From Sycobia sp. Sy_11 (lineage: Eukaryota; Arthropoda; Insecta; Hymenoptera; Epichrysomallidae), in NCBI GenBank assembly GCA_018907035.1, contig JACCIC010000170.1, positions 315,001-379,000 on the forward strand: a DNA stretch of 64,000 nucleotides, given 5' to 3'. The notes under the pieces are model-generated. The model ran no database searches. It saw only the letters and a list, made by a program, of their open reading frames with translations, and was not told where the DNA came from. Made by a program: the position numbers and the translations under genes. Positions 24,345 through 36,913 of this stretch are shown piece by piece; the stretch's first letter is position 1; every line of letters starts with the position of its first letter.

Positions 24345-25406
24345 AAACATAAAATATAGTTTATTATTTTTTGTAATAAGTTTTATTTCAGATTCATAGG
24401 GGGTGATAATAAACAAGGACAGTCTGGCTATCAATATTTTAGTTATGCATTATATTATAAATAATGTAAGACCGATAAAAATATTAATTAGACGTACATA
24501 TATTCTTATATATTACTATTAAGGTAAAAAAGATCTTAATTATAGCTTTTACATTGCTGTATCAATAGTAATAAATCATTTGAATCCTATATATTTTTCA
24601 AATTATTCTTATGTGCTTTTCAATATTCATCTACAATTCTACCATTGTATCCCTTTATACGCTATGTTTATCTAAGCACACGTCGTGTTTTCGTTTAACC
24701 ATTGTTATGAAACAAACAAAAAAAAAAATTGCACAAACATAGGCAGAGTCAGTGATAAAGCAACACCTTTTCTCTCGCACGCAAAAACGAAAATGCAGAA
24801 AATATATAGAAAAAGAAAAATTTTGCGCTTTTTTCCACACGCTCGTATATGCCGTATACGGGACCGGCGCCCGACAATAATCGGACCATCGCGCAAGCTG
24901 CAGCAGCATCGTTAAAATTCGACCCGTTATGTCACGCAGCGCTCACGCTTTTTCCAAGCAATATTCGCCGGCTATGCCAAAACGCCCCCGCGCGCCGCAG
25001 AGGAAAAAAAAGTCGTTCATCATTTACCGACTCCATTTACCGGCGTTCGGGTCGCCTGTACGCGCGCGCATTCGGGTCTTAGTTTCGGCGTGGTTCATTT
25101 TTTGGTATTTTTTTTATTATTTTTATTTATTGTTATTATTATTATTATTATTTTTTATTATTTTTATTCATTTCGCTATCTCCGGTGTGACACTCTGGTT
25201 TTCAAGCTCTCGGGGCTCTGTCGCGCTTTAATGAAACAGGAAGTGCCTCGTTGTAGCTGTTAATACTGCCGCACGCGCGCGTATATGTATATATCTCTAA
25301 TTCAATGGCTGTCGAAAGCAGACTGCGCTGCCGACGCCGCCGCTGCGCTTCGGCCTCTCTGCGCCCGGGCCCCCGCCCACCCGGCCGTCGGGTCGCTCTC
25401 TCTTTG

Positions 25407-25408
<2 letters not shown>
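24345..25408. other. AT-rich then CpG-rich, no gene
   Basis: AT-rich to about 24700, then GC-richer to 25400 with TTA/TTG-type runs (25105-25160) between GC-rich patches. Frames of 60-100 codons are numerous, overlap on both strands and are unrecognised. Confidence 0.5.

Positions 25409-25458
<50 letters not shown>
25409..25458. repeat. (TA)n microsatellite
   Basis: Pure TA tract of 50 bp embedded in very GC-rich sequence on the left side. Confidence 0.95.
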
Positions 25459-25462
<4 letters not shown>

Positions 25463-26400
25463 TTTTCACCAAACCATTATTTTCGCTGTTAAACGCTTCG
25501 GGCCGCTTCGGGCGCTGTGTCTTTCGCGCCTGTCAAATTTTGAACCAATTTCAACGTCGCAAGCTGGGGAAAGGCAGCGAGCGCTAACGTCGTGCTCTAT
25601 AATAATAATTCGTCCGATGACCGGGTTTATTGTGCATAGCTCACGCGATAATTTCGCTTTTCAAAAAAAAAATATACGTAGATTTTTAATAAATTGTATC
25701 ACTAGTTGAGAAGTTTATTGATCACCGAAACCTGAATATGTGAATAATTCGATTTTATGATTTAGATTTTAGTAATTAATTTATTATTATATGAATCATA
25801 ATTTCATGATATAATATTAACTATTATACGGCTGATCATGTTACAATTTGTTCAAATTTTTCTATTTTCCTTAAAATTTGAAACAATAGGAGCTATTATG
25901 AAATACAGTAGATAAAAAATATTAAATCACAGAAAAATTTTCTTGTATATTGCTGTATAATTAAAGGATATAATAAATTAAAATTGACATGCATTAAATT
26001 TAAAAAAAATGAAAGTTAATAAATGTTGTATTTATTAAAAACACTTAGATGTTCAACAGGTAAAATACTTGTTCTAACTCTTTAACTTACGTCGATCGAT
26101 TCTAGAAAAAATATTTTAGTCGGAATAGTTCAAGGCAACTTAAACAGTTACCATTCTGGAAATTTCGATCTATAATACCAATTACTTAAAAGAAATTTCA
26201 TTTTCTTTAAAGTTAGTTCTTAAATTGCTGTAATAAATGTTACAATATATCAGTGACAATATTGTAATAATAAAAGATCTGATTTTTCTCGGCATTGATT
26301 ATACTATTTTCATAAGAATTGTCACAATTCAGTTATGAGAGCCATGGACATATTCGATAAATAGGATAAAAACACAATGAAATAGAAATTAGAATCTCGT
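25459..26400. other. AT-rich non-coding stretch with small hairpin
   Basis: GC-rich to about 25600, then AT-rich. A perfect 9-bp inverted pair (TTACAATAT at 26240-26248, ATATTGTAA at 26259-26267) has a 10-nt loop. No gene was seen. Confidence 0.5.
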
Positions 26401-28080
26401 TTTGCTACAGTTTATACTCGCGACAGTGAATCCAACACCTTTCACGAAACAAAAAACTATACAGCAGCCTTGCCTTTCTGAAAAACAAAAATATAAGCTC
26501 TCATTCGACTATTCGCCGTTCTCAATCTCGCCGATTCGTAAAACCAGGCTCTCTCTCCAATCTCAGATTTGCGAGCAGAAGCTCATTCGGCCTGCGACGC
26601 GAACGGTCGCCAATGAAACTTTTTATCGAACCAGCGCGTTTACGAGAGCGCAGGCAGCCGTCTCTTTCATTATATCCGCGTAGGTAAATGACGATGCAAG
26701 CCGTTGTAAATTTACGCTTTTGGCCTGGGTCGACGATGTTTGACGGTTGTGACGATAAATCCTGTACGAAACTTTTATTGGTCGAGAAAAATAGACGGGG
26801 ATACGTGTTTATATTTATGAGTTTAGTGTGGAATAAAAGCCAAAATGAATACGGAATGAAATATCAGATACAGGATGAAAAATGGGAAAATCCACGAAGA
26901 ACAGAATAAATTACAGTAATATTAAGTATAAATAAGTATAAATTAATTAAAAGTATACAATGAGTTATTTAAAAACAACTATTAAAAATTATATACATGT
27001 TTTAGGTAGCAGCAGCTTTTTATGATAATGGTAAGGCATCGATATTAGTAATAAAACGTGTAAATAAAATTGTAATAAAAATGTGACACTGTCGATCCAA
27101 TAAAAACTGCACAGTCGCAGATCAATCAAGCCGGTCATAAAAAATTCAGTAAATGAACTTGACACTGACAGATATGAATAATCGATTACTAATTTTCAGA
27201 CAATTTAGTCGTATTGAAATTTAGTAGAGAGATTATTATTACGTTGGATAAATATATTGAACATGGATGGCATAATAGTCCTAATATATTTAGTACTCAC
27301 CAATAAAGCTTTCTTTCGCACGCCCTGGAATAGATCTCCAAGAATACATATTTCATGGGAAAAGTTCATTCAAGTATTCTACACTATAAATACATATGAT
27401 TTTATAAGTTGACTATTAATCTACCAGTATTTTTGTTTACAAGTGAGTAAGTCAGTTCATGGAACGCATATCCGTGAATTAGTGCCAATGCCATCCAAGT
27501 AGATGTCAATTGCGCAATGATGTGTGACTATGATTCGGCTTCAGCTCTTTCACGATTATGGATCATTTTCCGTTCATTTCGATCATTCCAAATGAAGGAA
27601 TAGTACTACGATATTGCACTTGTTTTTCATGACAACTATAAGATGATAGATAGGGTTGTGAAGAAATCTAAAATCTAATTCACTTATTACCTAATTCAAA
27701 ATCCCGTAATCCGTTAAAATTTTTCGCACTTTCAAGTAATGAACAATTTCGAACTTAGAGAAAATTCCCTCGAATTGATGACATCGAAAATGCTTAACAT
27801 GTGATGCAATTGAAGATTGACATCGAAAATGCTTAACATGTGATGCAATTAATTAATAAAGCTGAAATATTACAATTACGTTTAATTTGCAAGGATTAAT
27901 TATCTAAATATTGTTCATCTAAATATAATGAATCTTCAAAATATCGTAGAACAAAATGAACTCTCGATACACTGAAACTAAGTAACCTCAACTTTTCTTT
28001 TATCGAATATCCCTTCACGACCCCTTAGTTATCTTAAAGTTTTTAATAAATCACAATCCTAAGAATAAGAAACAGCCGCC
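26400..28080. other. Non-coding stretch, mostly AT-rich
   Basis: Moderate GC at 26400-26900 with two unrecognised + frames (93 and 73 codons), then AT-rich. A strong donor-like string (CAA|GTGAGTAAGT) lies at 27441 after a weak acceptor (CTATTAATCTACCAG), which would leave only a 15-nt exon. This is too weak to call. Confidence 0.5.
27779..27850. repeat. 39-bp tandem duplication
   Basis: The 33-bp block 27779-27811 (starting TGACATCGAAAATGCTTAAC) recurs without mismatch at 27818-27850. The period is 39 bp. Perfect identity suggests a recent slippage or duplication event. Confidence 0.95.
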
Positions 28081-29216
28081 AACAATAATGCATTCTCTAT
28101 CCGCTGTTCGACCAACGAACCAAACAAAAAAAGGAAAGAAAAAAATACTCGCCCGAAGGCAGGATTTATAATTTATTGCACCCACTGGCCGCGATGTTTA
28201 ACTTTCGAAAAGTCAAGTTTGTCAATAAATATGCCACGATCGAAGCTTAGCCGCGGAGCAAAGACAATTCACGGCCAGTGACCCTCTCTCCCAAGGGTAG
28301 CCGCCACGGGCCAAATTGAAGTATAACTTTGACTTTGGACTTTGCCCACTATAGCCCCCCCCCCTCTTCCCCCGTTGCCGAATCCTCCAGAGACGCAGCG
28401 CGCGGGATTATCGAGTGGCGCGGCTTGTGGGCCACCCGGTGGAGACGAGGCGCGCGAATAATTCAGGGAAGATAAAAGATTCATAACTCGTAAAATATGA
28501 TGAATCTGAAAAAATGGAAGCTGATCGAAAAGAGCGCGGCGGCGATTAGAACGTGGATTATTGGAGTTTCTCATTCGCAATGTGTAATAGGAATGAATAG
28601 AAGCCGATTTATTCTTAAGCACTGAAATAGTTGGAGTGCGGGACACTTGTTTATTAATTGGTTCAAGTAGTAGCGACGAGGAACAATCGGGCCTTACGTA
28701 AAAATTCATGTTTATTATCTTATCTGGAAATTCGAAAGATTTTTCTTTCTTAATATTTGTACATTTAGGTTTTCTGTTCAAAATACAAAGATTTATTAAA
28801 TAAGTATCGCTTACCCGTCACAGTGACGTATACACAGAATAAAATGTGCGTTAACGAAGTATAATCAAATGGATGTTTTAGAAAAAGAGCCTCATTCTAG
28901 AAGCACTTAGGAAGAGAAACAATGACTTCAATGAATTCGATAGCAATGGTTTTCTGCATTATATTTTTACTGGATAAAACGACCACTGTGATAAAAATCA
29001 GTCTGCTTGAAAACTTTGCTGCTTACACAGAATTAATCTAATATTTGACAAGCAGTTAACGAAATGTTCCTGTACATCTCGTCAAAATTCTGAATTCAAA
29101 TTAAACCTTTTCAAATTAAAACGAGCGTATAAAAACTAGCTTTTAATTAAAAATAAATCAGCTGCTTTTCACTTCCGCACCAGTCTATCAGTTGATTTCA
29201 TCGTGTTCTTTACTCC

Positions 29217-29220
<4 letters not shown>
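28080..29220. other. Mixed stretch with C10 run, no gene called
   Basis: A GC-rich patch (28250-28560) contains a C10 run at 28355-28364. A 170-codon minus frame (28269-28781) crosses from AT-rich to GC-rich sequence. Its composition follows the DNA and no domain is recognised, so it is not called. 28560-29220 is AT-rich. Confidence 0.45.

Positions 29221-29274
<54 letters not shown>
29221..29274. repeat. (TA)n microsatellite
   Basis: Pure TA tract of 54 bp at a sharp boundary between AT-rich DNA on the left and CpG-rich DNA on the right. Confidence 0.95.
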
Positions 29275-29275
<1 letters not shown>

Positions 29276-30300
29276 CCGGGTGGGCGCGCAATTCGCAGCA
29301 AAATGAACTCTTTCCCGCAAGCTCGGTACGCGCGACGTTAATATTTTTTTTCGCTTTTATTGCAATTAAGCGGCTCGCTTCATTAAGCCGGGCTGACAGT
29401 CGATCAGGGTCGCGTGTCGCCAACCATACCCCCCCCTCCTCTGACGTCATATTTATAAACCGCGCGAGCGTGCGGGCGAGCGCCCGGCTGCGGACTCGCC
29501 GACACGCGGCGCGTGATTATTTCGAGCAAATTGGAGAGCTTTTCCTCGTTTTACGATTGGGGAATAGCATCGTCATCACTTTTATGGCGATTATGAATCT
29601 CGTAAAGCATGCGAGAGTCTTCTCTCTTTCTCCCTCTGTCTGTTCCATTTGTTTTCGTGTATTTTGTCTTTTTTTTTTTTTTTTGATCGCCCGCCAGGGA
29701 TAAATTGGCGCATTAACGTGACGCACGTTGAGCCGAGTCCGGGGATGAGTTTGTTTGGCGATGTCCACACTGTGCCCGGGGTTAAGAGACGTGTGCACTC
29801 GTACTTTCGCGCGAGTGTCCTCCACACACCATCCATTGGATAGTCGGACGACCGTTCGAATCTATAAATTCACTTTTACGGGCCGATTAGCGCAACTGTG
29901 AATGAGGCGAAATAACGATCCCGGCCCTCTTTATGTCTGATCGTGTCTTCGGGACTCCACTACTTCGGACTTCCGGCAAGAGCTACGACGCCGGCGAGCC
30001 CCGGGGCTTCCTTCTCTTGCGGAGCAAAAAAAAAAAATAATCATAAATTAGCTTATTTCAGAGCCTCTATCGCCGACCTGTTCAATTATATCGCTCCAGC
30101 CGCGCCGTTCGATCATAAAAGTTGAAGGAGTATAGGTACATATAGAGAAAGAATAGCGCAACGACCGACTCCGGCTGGGAATTCAATTTATTTTTACAAG
30201 CTCGTATATCTTCGTATAGAGCACCGCCCCCCCCCCTCTACCCTGGTCCCACCGTGGCTATCGCGTCTCCACGGCGCGTCACTCGATGTGAACGAAAAAA
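29275..30300. other. CpG-rich block without a recognisable gene
   Basis: GC-rich with many CG dinucleotides, a C8 run at 29429-29436, a poly-T run near 29670-29684 and a C10 run at 30227-30236. The 166- and 102-codon frames overlap on opposite strands, and one starts inside the TA tract. None is recognised. Confidence 0.5.
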
Positions 30301-31936
30301 AAAGGTCGATTCCGGGCAATGAGGGTCGAAATCCAGCTGTTTAAAAAGTGCTTCAATAAAAAAATGATGCGATCTACAGAAACTCTCGAAGAAAGATACA
30401 GCTTTGTTCGGCTATGAGAGAAGTACAAGACTGAAAGTAGATAACTAATTTCTTTCTCTCTTTCTGCTTCTCCTTCTCCCTCGCAATGATTCTTTATCCC
30501 TTTTTTATGAAGCAGGGACTCGTTATTCAGGTCTCGATATTGTGTTGCATTAAAATCCAAAAGGAACGGGATTATGTCGAATAAAATTGGAAAAGTAATC
30601 CTTCGGGCTCGCCGTGAGTATTTTTAAATTACATTATGAGAAGTTAAACGGAGAAAAATGAGAGAAGGGAGAAATTGAGAAGGATTGCTCCTGATTCTTG
30701 GCATCGACTGCCGCATTGTCGGCCCGATGTCGAAACCGTGTATTTACAGAAAATTTTTCGACTTTGCAATACTCTGCACGCGAGTGCATCGAGTGATATG
30801 AGTCGCGGTTGCGAGAGGCAATAATATTTACGGGAAATCTGTTCGCGCTGTACGATTTTATTTCGGCTCTGAACGCGCGAGGACGGAATTCTTCGCGACG
30901 TTTCTCAGCAAGTGGATTATAAGCTTTGATTTTAAGTAAATTTTCAGTACTTTCATTCTATTACACGGTGGCTTACGCTAAAAGATTGAATTATTTTTAT
31001 GTAAATCATCGATTGGAAAATAGATATGGAATTATATATAAATTCAGAAAAATCAGAATATGGACGTCAGAATCGCATAAAAAGTCAACGTATTTTGCTG
31101 TAAATAAGTTAGCCAAGTATTTGCATTAAAAGAATATTTCACTCGTTGATATTCGGTACTAAATATGACATCCGATTTTTAGTAAGAAGCTTTGGTTTGC
31201 AGTTCAGTAAATGATATCATTTATAACGTATATTTATAAATGTTTTTAAAATTTTAAAACACAGCTTTAGAAATCGTCGTTTATTGTTACAAATTCAATC
31301 GTTTCTAGACGTAAAAGCATATTATTCAAAAAATTAAGTAGTTAACTTAATGTAAAATTTGCAGGAATACTCAGTGATAATAATACCTAATCTTAGAATA
31401 CCTAAGTTACAATCAAAATAACTCCATGCCAGTAAAATAAAAACCATTCGTACGGAGCAGTTATAGAAAATTGGATCTGCTAATTCGAGTTTATTCGTTA
31501 GTATGAAAAGTCGGAAGTTGAAGTAATCAGTATTCAAGGTTCCCTAGTCCGATTCATCAGAAACAAATGAAATAAAATTCAATTCCCAAGGAAACTAAAT
31601 TATTAAAAAAAATGAAACAGTTATTAATAATTGTCAGATAAAATGGAATCCTCATGGGGAATTGCCGTACGAAATTTGGACACGTTGGACAATCGAAATA
31701 CTAATATTACTGAATGGGGAAGTACTAAAGTCACATTTTCTTCAATATGTATATAAATTAATCCTAAAAAAAGGAGGAATCCGAATACATGCACCTGGCT
31801 TAAATGGCTCGGAATCATTAATAGCAAAAGCTCGGTCTTGAATCCCAAAAGCTCGATGACACAGTAGTCGCATCTCTAGAGTAAGGTAGCCACTCGACAA
31901 CGCCTTCCTGCAATCCCCAATTCGTTCTCACTAACA

Positions 31937-31938
<2 letters not shown>
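30300..31938. other. Non-coding stretch, mostly AT-rich
   Basis: GC moderate to 30910, AT-rich afterwards. Small unrecognised frames only. No transposon end or RNA gene was seen. Confidence 0.55.

Positions 31939-31990
<52 letters not shown>
31939..31990. repeat. (CT)n microsatellite
   Basis: CT tract of 52 bp that gives spurious Arg-Glu frames on the minus strand. Confidence 0.95.
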
Positions 31991-31994
<4 letters not shown>

Positions 31995-33430
31995 CTCTTT
32001 GCCTCCGTTTCTCTTTCTGCATCTGCGCACATGTACATGTCCGGGTGTCGGTATGAGTGTGCCGATGTGCGCGTTCAACCACGCGGGCGTGTGCAATCTA
32101 GGGGCCAGTATAGCGGTCACACGGATCGATGAGATCCAGAGTGGCAATTAATTCGCTTCGAGTGCCCTGGCAGTGCGAGGCTAGCATGCCGGTTGAAATA
32201 TTAATTTCACTGGGACGAGGGCTGGGCGGGATGGGGAGGGGAGAGGAGAGGAGGGCATTTTAGTACCTCCCCAATCCGAGCCCTTGTAGTTTTTAAATGC
32301 ATTATTCAGTCCTTGGAAAATCCTTGCCTCTCGGTCTTCCCGGAAATTATGCGAATTCATTAATATCGATCAATTAATAAAGCAGAGATTATGAACGCGC
32401 CTTTCTTTTCCAAATTAAGAACATCTCTCTCTCTCTCTTTCCGTCTCTTTCCCTCAAATATTCAAATATATCTTGCCTTCACGGGTGTCAAAAGCCTCGG
32501 GATTTACCAATTTTTCAATATACCTTTTAATGCAGAAGCGAATGTCACGTGTGCGCGCAGTAAACGGAAAATTAATAGAAAATATCGGGCAGTCGGCGGA
32601 TCCCACGTCGTTCATGCCGAGCCACGGAATCTAGTAAAACATATTGTATGTACAGATTTTCCTTTATCGTCTTCCGCAACGCTGGAGCGACGTTGATAAA
32701 GTACAGTTATTCAACTTTACCTTGCGCCGCGTACACTTATACCTCGCGGCATCGGTAATGGACAAAGCATATATATTCGAGCGCATAAATCTTTGAGTAC
32801 GGAATTTGATGTATGCACGGGCACGCGCAAATTGACGTACGGCGGCAAATCCACCTTAGTTCTTGTTCCTTACTCCTCTTCTTATTTGGTGCTTGCATAT
32901 TTGTCAGCACAGTGCTCAGGAAGTAATTGAACTAATACTCGTAGACGAGAATTATTAAAAATCTCAATTATTTGTAATAGTTTATTCATCGATGCGATGA
33001 TAATTTTCGATCGGTGAGGTTTTGCCACTCTCGTATGGCAATATAAATGAAATAGCGCTCGAAGTTCCACTACAAATTCATCCAAAACTACATTTTATAC
33101 ATTGCTCTTAAATTCGTTGCTTTCAATAATTTCTTGAGAAATCGTGACAATAAAACTCGGACTGATTGATGCTATCGCTTTCAATCAGAATAAATGAACG
33201 CGCTTTTGTAAACTCTACCCGCGTTATTGCGATTAATTGAAGAAGATGACGAATCCGTTACAGAATGCATTGTCATTTTTTTAAAGATAACCGGATGCCG
33301 TTGTAATCCATTCTCTTCCGAGTGAGAAAAATAAGTCATCGGCTTCTTTTTCCCATTAAAATCATTTGAAACAATCAGTCTGAAAAATGCTTATTAATAT
33401 ATATATATAGCAAATGTAAAACATTTATTC
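31991..33430. other. Non-coding stretch with quadruplex motif
   Basis: A CpG-richer part to 32280 includes GGGCTGGGCGGGATGGGG at 32219-32236, a textbook G-quadruplex pattern with loops of 1-2 nt. The rest is moderate to AT-rich. A 101-codon + frame at 32391-32696 is unrecognised. Confidence 0.5.
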
Positions 33431-33431
<1 letters not shown>

Positions 33432-33479
<48 letters not shown>

Positions 33480-33490
33480 GCGCATATATA
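33432..33490. repeat. (CA)n(CG)n(TA)n compound microsatellite
   Basis: About 32 bp of CA, then about 19 bp of CG, then a short TATATA run, with no spacer. All of it is alternating purine-pyrimidine sequence. Confidence 0.95.
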
Positions 33491-33583
33491 CGAAACAAAA
33501 ACACGTGTGTAGATACAAAACACTCACAAAATCTCTGTATAGAGATAATAAACGCCAGACGCAATAGCTGCTAAGATTTTTCA

Positions 33584-33588
<5 letters not shown>

Positions 33589-33631
<43 letters not shown>

Positions 33632-33648
33632 TTATGTTACAGGTACGT
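33589..33648 (+). promoter_or_regulatory. Candidate recursive splice site on a CT tract
   Basis: A CT microsatellite (33589-33630) followed by TTTATGTTACAG|GTACGTATC sets an excellent 3' splice site directly against a good 5' splice site at 33642/33643. This is the zero-length-exon arrangement of recursive sites. It lies about 14.1 kb right of the similar site at 19548. Two frames stay open for about 35-42 codons to the right, so an ordinary exon starting at 33643 is an alternative. A later weak donor (ACG|GTAAAT) lies at 33780. Confidence 0.4.
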
Positions 33649-33851
33649 ATCACGCATGGGTTATATTCCTCTGCATTGCTGTGGATACTATCTCGTGCGC
33701 TCATCCGACCCGGCGAGCATATCGATAAAATCTCCCCCGCCCTCTCTCCCTAAAAGTAGAACGAAATTGGATTAGTTACGGTAAATCATGGTTTATTTTT
33801 GCGCCCCCTGTAGAGAAAAAAGGTATTATTCTATTATACTTAATATGCACC

Positions 33852-33877
33852 GAGAGAGAGAGAGAGAGAGAGAGAGA
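33852..33877. repeat. (GA)n microsatellite
   Basis: GA tract of 26 bp, 220 bp right of the CT tract at 33589-33630, so the two are in inverted relation. Confidence 0.9.
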
Positions 33878-33879
33878 TC

Positions 33880-35873
33880 GAGCGCTTCATTTCGCCGCTG
33901 CGCGAGTGTTCTGTGTAGCTTTTTATGAATTAACTTAATGCGTCTACGGTTACGATCCTGCCCGTACCGAAAATAATTTTTTTTCTACGCTTACCGCGTA
34001 TTTCTCTTTAATTTTTTTATCCTATTTTAGTTATTTATTTATTTTTTTGCAGAATTTTTACTAATCTGGCGATTTCAACATTAATGCGGGTCTTCAAAAT
34101 TTTTATTATGATTGTACTTTCACTACCAAAAGGTATGACGACTTGAGCTATGGTACATGACATTTTACTGCATGTGGTCGCTTCATACTTCTATATACTT
34201 GTCATGATACATTTTTCTTTTCGAAGTGAAAAATAACGTTAGATTATTGAAATATCGTATATTTTCTCACGTAAAGATAAATAATACATTGTATGAATGA
34301 TATTTCAATAGCAAACATAGATTTTAGAAGAAGATTCGTAATTCAGAATATAGAATTCGAAATCGACGCTAAATTCGAAATTTACATGCAGTATTACATC
34401 GAAGATTTAAATCAATGTAATTAAAATAATGTCCTCTATACCACCCAAACCTGAAAGTTACGACTTAAATATAATTCTGTGACTCTAGTGGTGTAGAAAA
34501 TAAAGTTCAGCCAAAGAAGATAAACTTCTTGCAGACGAATAATTACGTGTATAATAATTGTCGAAAATGTCATTTACCGATATATCTGGGAAAACGCATA
34601 TTAATATCCGCCATCTAGTGGTTAGATTTATATTACTGTCAATGATTAATTACTAAAATTCATTCTCACGATATGCAATAGAATCCACTGTAATTTTTTC
34701 ATTTATTAAAAACAAAATTTTTTCTCCAATAGCTGAAATAATGTCAGAATAATCGCTGGCTGAAACTTCAAAAACTTTTACTGTTACATCCCGATGCTAA
34801 ACGTTATAACTAGTTCAGCTATACATCTCCGTTCTAGCGAAAAATTCGGCTTCGAACATCTTATTATGAAATGCTTTAAATCTCGTCTTGGTAAGAACAT
34901 TTACCGAATCCCGTAGGCACATGGCGATCAACGATCGGATTTTGAGACGACATAACGAGTATCGCATTTTTGGTTACTTATTCTTCTGTCTTGTTTTCAT
35001 TTTGCGAGCCGCGCCACCGAGGGAGGACAAGCTGGAGCGAGGAGTAAAATTATCCGAGAGAAAAATCTGGCTACGAGAGAGAAAGCAGAGAAAAAGGAAA
35101 GTATATTTTTATCCTCATCGCTCGATCTGTCAAACGGGTGTGGCGCCGACCTCTTATCTCCCTACCTTTCACTACACCCAGTTCTCCCTGACACTTTTCA
35201 TCCTCGTTTTCTCTTAACTTTTCTCCTCTTGAAGGTTATCTAAGCATCTTCGGCGCTTTTTTCCCCCGACTTCCACCCTCTCACTCTCGGCCTTGGCGTT
35301 CTTTCCGATACAAAATAAAAAGAAAAATTGTTGAAGTCGAAGGTGTCTAAAAATTGTATTCCTAACTAGGCGAGTGGAAGGCTCTGATTTTCCAATTCAA
35401 AATTATTGTCGATCATATGTTGGATGATTATTTTGTTTCAACCTAGGAATTGAATGATGCATTATCGAAGCCGAGATATTGTCCGAAAAAAGTCGGCAAG
35501 GTGGACGAAACACGAGAGAGCCACTTTTAAAGCACGAAAGCTTATGAAAGCATCAACAATAGCAAAGGATATATATTTATTCATCCGAAACTAAGCGGAT
35601 TGCAAACAATTCTCCCATATTTCCAGCGCGCACGAGCTTATACACACATATGTGCATATATATTGGATCCATAAACCAGTAAAGAGATCGTTCTGTATCC
35701 ACCCAAGATGCAAGCGCGCTCGCACCCAATGTTTGAGGCTAGTTCACTGATTTATCTCGATCTCGAGCTTACACCTGCTCTATTACGCCGGGACGATGTA
35801 TACTCTCACATGCAGGTGTTGAAAACAAACAAGACGCATCTATCTTTGCTAAATAGACGGTTTAGAGCAAGCT

Positions 35874-35874
<1 letters not shown>
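33880..35874. other. Non-coding stretch, AT-rich then mixed
   Basis: AT-rich to about 34880, then GC moderate. A 109-codon + frame (34888-35217) is Arg/Lys-rich and unrecognised. CTCF-type sites lie near 34.5-34.6 kb. Confidence 0.5.
34608..34621 (-). promoter_or_regulatory. CTCF-type insulator motif
   Basis: Read on the minus strand, CCACTAGATGGCGG matches all 14 positions of the CTCF core CCASYAGRKGGCRS. A partial second site with the same right half (CTCTAGTGG) lies at 34483-34491 in the same orientation. The surroundings are AT-rich, so a 14-position match is unlikely to be compositional. Occupancy is unknown. Confidence 0.5.
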
Positions 35875-35923
<49 letters not shown>

Positions 35924-35924
35924 C
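35875..35924. repeat. (CT)n microsatellite
   Basis: CT tract of about 50 bp with one TTT interruption near the end. Confidence 0.95.
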
Positions 35925-36868
35925 CTTGAATATATTTAGATTCCAGGAGTTTGCCTTGCGCACACCCAGCAGACAGCATTAATCTGCTATTTAGCCAATG
36001 TACATGTATGGGTATACGTGTGAACAAAATATATACCCACGCGTGAATACGGACGTTTGAATACGGGGATCCCGAGGAATTTTTTAAGAAATTCTAAACT
36101 TTGGAGACCTTTTTTAGGACTTAAGATACGTATAAAAAAGAAGTTTAACGATTATATGTATATTTAAAAAAACATGCGCCACCGTAGAAGTTGAACAATT
36201 ATCATCCACGAAGTCCGTTACGTCTCGACAAATTTAGCGGCACGTCTGTTCGAAATTTTTCTTAATAGTCTTATTTCACTTTCGACTACTTGCGCGAAAA
36301 TAACAATCGTACACATGGGAGTTTCAGAAATTTGAAATATACTAATTTTTAAGTGCCCCCTCATTGTACTCACTACTGCAGAATTCTGAAAAGTTCCTCG
36401 TTAATTTCGCAAGTGTTTACATCGACTGTGCATTTATTTATTTATCTTTTGTTACATATAAAAAAAAAACTTATAATTTTAAACACTGCAAACTTGACCG
36501 ATGGCACTGAAACTGTATCGTTGGAGGGATTAGGCGAACAGACCGGGTAATACAAAATTTGAATTGCGAGAGCATTCATGAAGGGATTGACAAAAAGTAG
36601 CCCCGAAGCTTTGATTTTTCAGAATTACCGGTATTGAATATTCAGGGCTTGAATTTAAAGCGCCCGCCAGTATTAACATGTTAAAAATTTACGTTAAAAC
36701 ACCCTATGTTAATATTATCAACGGTTATATGTAATTAATGTGTTTTTCAGTAAAGTATAACGGAGGCCGCTGGAAAAATTATCGGACTATCCTGTTTGAA
36801 GGGAATGTATAAATAGGTTTTGGGGCAAAAATATATTGTTCTAGATTGTTATGACTGTGCCAATTCTC

Positions 36869-36913
<45 letters not shown>

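Noticed and set aside
24840..24930. Possible tRNA-like or RNA gene in a GC patch
   Set aside because: No B-box GGTTCRANYCC or cloverleaf pairing was found here or elsewhere. The closest string (GTTCGAATC near 29853) has no matching arms.
27400..27450. 15-nt microexon before CAA|GTGAGTAAGT
   Set aside because: The acceptor has almost no pyrimidine tract, so only the donor is convincing.
28269..28781. 170-codon minus strand frame
   Set aside because: Its composition follows the DNA from AT-rich Lys/Asn to GC-rich Gly/Arg, with no recognisable motif.
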